The position numbers and the translations under genes are program-made. DNA of 6,420 nucleotides. It comes from an uncultured Collinsella sp. Lineage in GTDB: Bacteria; Actinomycetota; Coriobacteriia; Coriobacteriales; Coriobacteriaceae. The DNA is taken from positions 1-6,420 of the forward strand of contig CAADUS010000064.1 in NCBI GenBank assembly GCA_900752275.1, given 5' to 3'. Positions within the stretch are counted from its first letter, which is position 1, and the number at the start of each line of letters is the position of its first letter. Below, one piece after another: positions 5,965-6,420 of this stretch. The notes below the pieces were generated by a model. That model ran no database searches. It was given only the letters and a program-made list of their open reading frames with translations, and was not told the DNA's origin.

Positions 5965-6153
5965 TCATTCGTCGACGTTCATATCTGCATCCGTCAAGCT
6001 TTTGGCAAGGTTGCCCTTAACCTGACCAATATCTAACCAAACGCTTGCCACATCGCTTGACGCACGACGCGCCAAACAATGCTCTGCAACTCTTTGGACG
6101 ATATTTTGAGCATTATTCCGGTAGTCGACCGCCACTTTAAGCAGGTAAACGGC
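5965..6153 (-). other. Coding-like fragment, possibly the C-terminal remnant of a lost gene or a small ORF
   Basis: This minus-strand frame is open for 62 codons after a TGA at 6156-6154 and stops at 5967-5965. It includes AVYLLKVAVDYRNNAQNIVQ and ends in WLDIGQVKGNLAKSLTDADM followed by NVDE. It looks like a normal soluble, largely helical protein, unlike the other frames here. The only start candidate is GTG at 6135-6133 (56 residues), with no ribosome binding site, and the upstream stop cuts the frame, so a degraded gene is more likely than an intact one. I do not recognise the family. Base composition is less GC-rich than prmC or glpK. Confidence 0.3.
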
Positions 6154-6202
6154 TCACAGGCTACCAAGTCAACCCAAATAAACCCGCATAGCAATTTACC
6201 GA

Positions 6203-6290
6203 AATGATCCATAGGGGACGGAGGAAAACGGATCACTGGCACCGCATCGATGCAGAATGATCCGTTTTCCTCCGTCCCCAAGGGATCATT
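6203..6290. repeat. 88-base nested inverted repeat (MITE- or REP-like)
   Basis: Two perfect 22-base arms (6214-6235 and 6258-6279) begin GGGGACGGAGG and end CGGATCA, and flank a 22-base loop that contains the palindrome GCATCGATGC (6244-6253). Outside, after three unpaired bases on each side, AATGATCC (6203-6210) pairs with GGATCATT (6283-6290). TGATCC thus occurs four times in alternating orientation. Either strand would fold into a very stable hairpin. From memory, similar GGGGACGGAGGAAAAC sequences are scattered through Coriobacteriia genomes, pointing to a mobile or REP-type element, but I could not check copy number. No transposase is present. Confidence 0.7.
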
Positions 6291-6370
6291 CAAGTGCCAA
6301 CCAAGATAACGCCGATGTCTTGGCAATGCCAGCGAGCGGGCCGCATTTGAGACAAGGTGACGTGAAACGA

Positions 6371-6399
6371 AAGGGCGCTGACCTTCTGGTCGCGCCCTT
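6371..6399 (-). terminator. Hairpin terminator of a gene beyond the right edge
   Basis: AAGGGCGC (6371-6378) pairs with GCGCCCTT (6392-6399), and inside it GACC (6380-6383) pairs with GGTC (6388-6391) around the loop TTCT, leaving one bulged T at 6379. In minus-strand RNA this 12-pair stem is followed by TCGTTTCACG, only moderately T-rich. The plus strand has no T tract after it, so I assign it to a minus-strand gene upstream of prmC. Confidence 0.5.
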
Positions 6400-6420
6400 G
6401 AAGTTGAACGTCAGATTGTC

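Larger units (their letters stand above)
5826..6420. other. 595-base intergenic stretch without a convincing intact gene
   Basis: From left to right it holds the prmC ribosome binding site and probable promoter, a coding-like minus-strand fragment at 5965-6153, the nested inverted repeat at 6203-6290, overlapping short inverted repeats at 6295-6331 (CCAAGA/TCTTGG and TGGCA-A-TGCCA), and a strong hairpin at 6371-6399. A 97-codon minus-strand frame at 6033-6326 crosses the inverted repeat and is not accepted as a gene. Confidence 0.6.

Noticed and set aside
6033..6326. 97-codon minus-strand open frame
   Set aside because: It crosses the whole nested inverted repeat, has no good ribosome binding site, and is out of phase with the more protein-like frame at 5965-6153.
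6293..6418. 42-codon minus-strand frame open to the right edge, ending in ILVGT
   Set aside because: Its first part is a translation of the terminator hairpin at 6371-6399, and a second frame is also open there, so it is not evidence of coding.
1..6420. CRISPR array, tRNA or rRNA genes, integrase or phage genes
   Set aside because: No regularly spaced repeats, cloverleaf sequences, rRNA motifs or recombinase-like proteins were found on either strand.

Overview
Every gene I can support lies on the minus strand, so the window reads right to left. In transcription order it holds prmC (release-factor methyltransferase), hicA-hicB (toxin-antitoxin), tsaC (t6A tRNA modification), glpK (glycerol kinase), upp (uracil phosphoribosyltransferase), a small membrane protein, and the first 18 codons of what looks like atpB (ATP synthase subunit a). 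Gene bodies are GC-rich. The gap around the hicAB promoter is strikingly AT-rich, and the 600-base stretch right of prmC is also lower in GC. The order prmC - tsaC - upp - small membrane protein - atpB is a widespread bacterial arrangement. Protein style, GC-rich codons and the dispersed-repeat-like sequence at the right end suggest a gut actinobacterium of the Coriobacteriia, probably Collinsella or a relative. That placement is from memory and was not tested by search.

Region by region: 1-54 is the 5' end of atpB, three bases after the stop of a 103-residue membrane protein (58-369). That protein has its own sigma70-type promoter (431-458), probably the promoter of the whole ATP synthase operon. 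upp (650-1297) follows glpK (1421-2962) after a 123-base gap. glpK follows tsaC (2976-3719) by only 13 bases, so those two are almost certainly cotranscribed. The 134 bases before tsaC contain two interleaved inverted repeats, one of which could mask the tsaC ribosome binding site. hicA (4312-4497) and hicB (3854-4300) form a compact toxin-antitoxin module with a perfect palindrome over the -10 box. prmC (4566-5825) carries a large Ala/Glu-rich insertion of about 125 residues in the middle of the enzyme. To its right, 5826-6420 has no convincing intact gene. It holds a prmC promoter, a short coding-like remnant, an 88-base nested inverted repeat, and a hairpin that probably terminates a gene beyond the right edge.

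Functionally this is a housekeeping locus for translation quality (PrmC, TsaC), nucleotide salvage (Upp) and energy (ATP synthase). Two additions interrupt the usual order: a hicAB module between prmC and tsaC, and glpK between tsaC and upp. The most unusual items are the PrmC insertion, the 6203-6290 nested inverted repeat and the tsaC leader. I see no unmistakably new multi-gene system.
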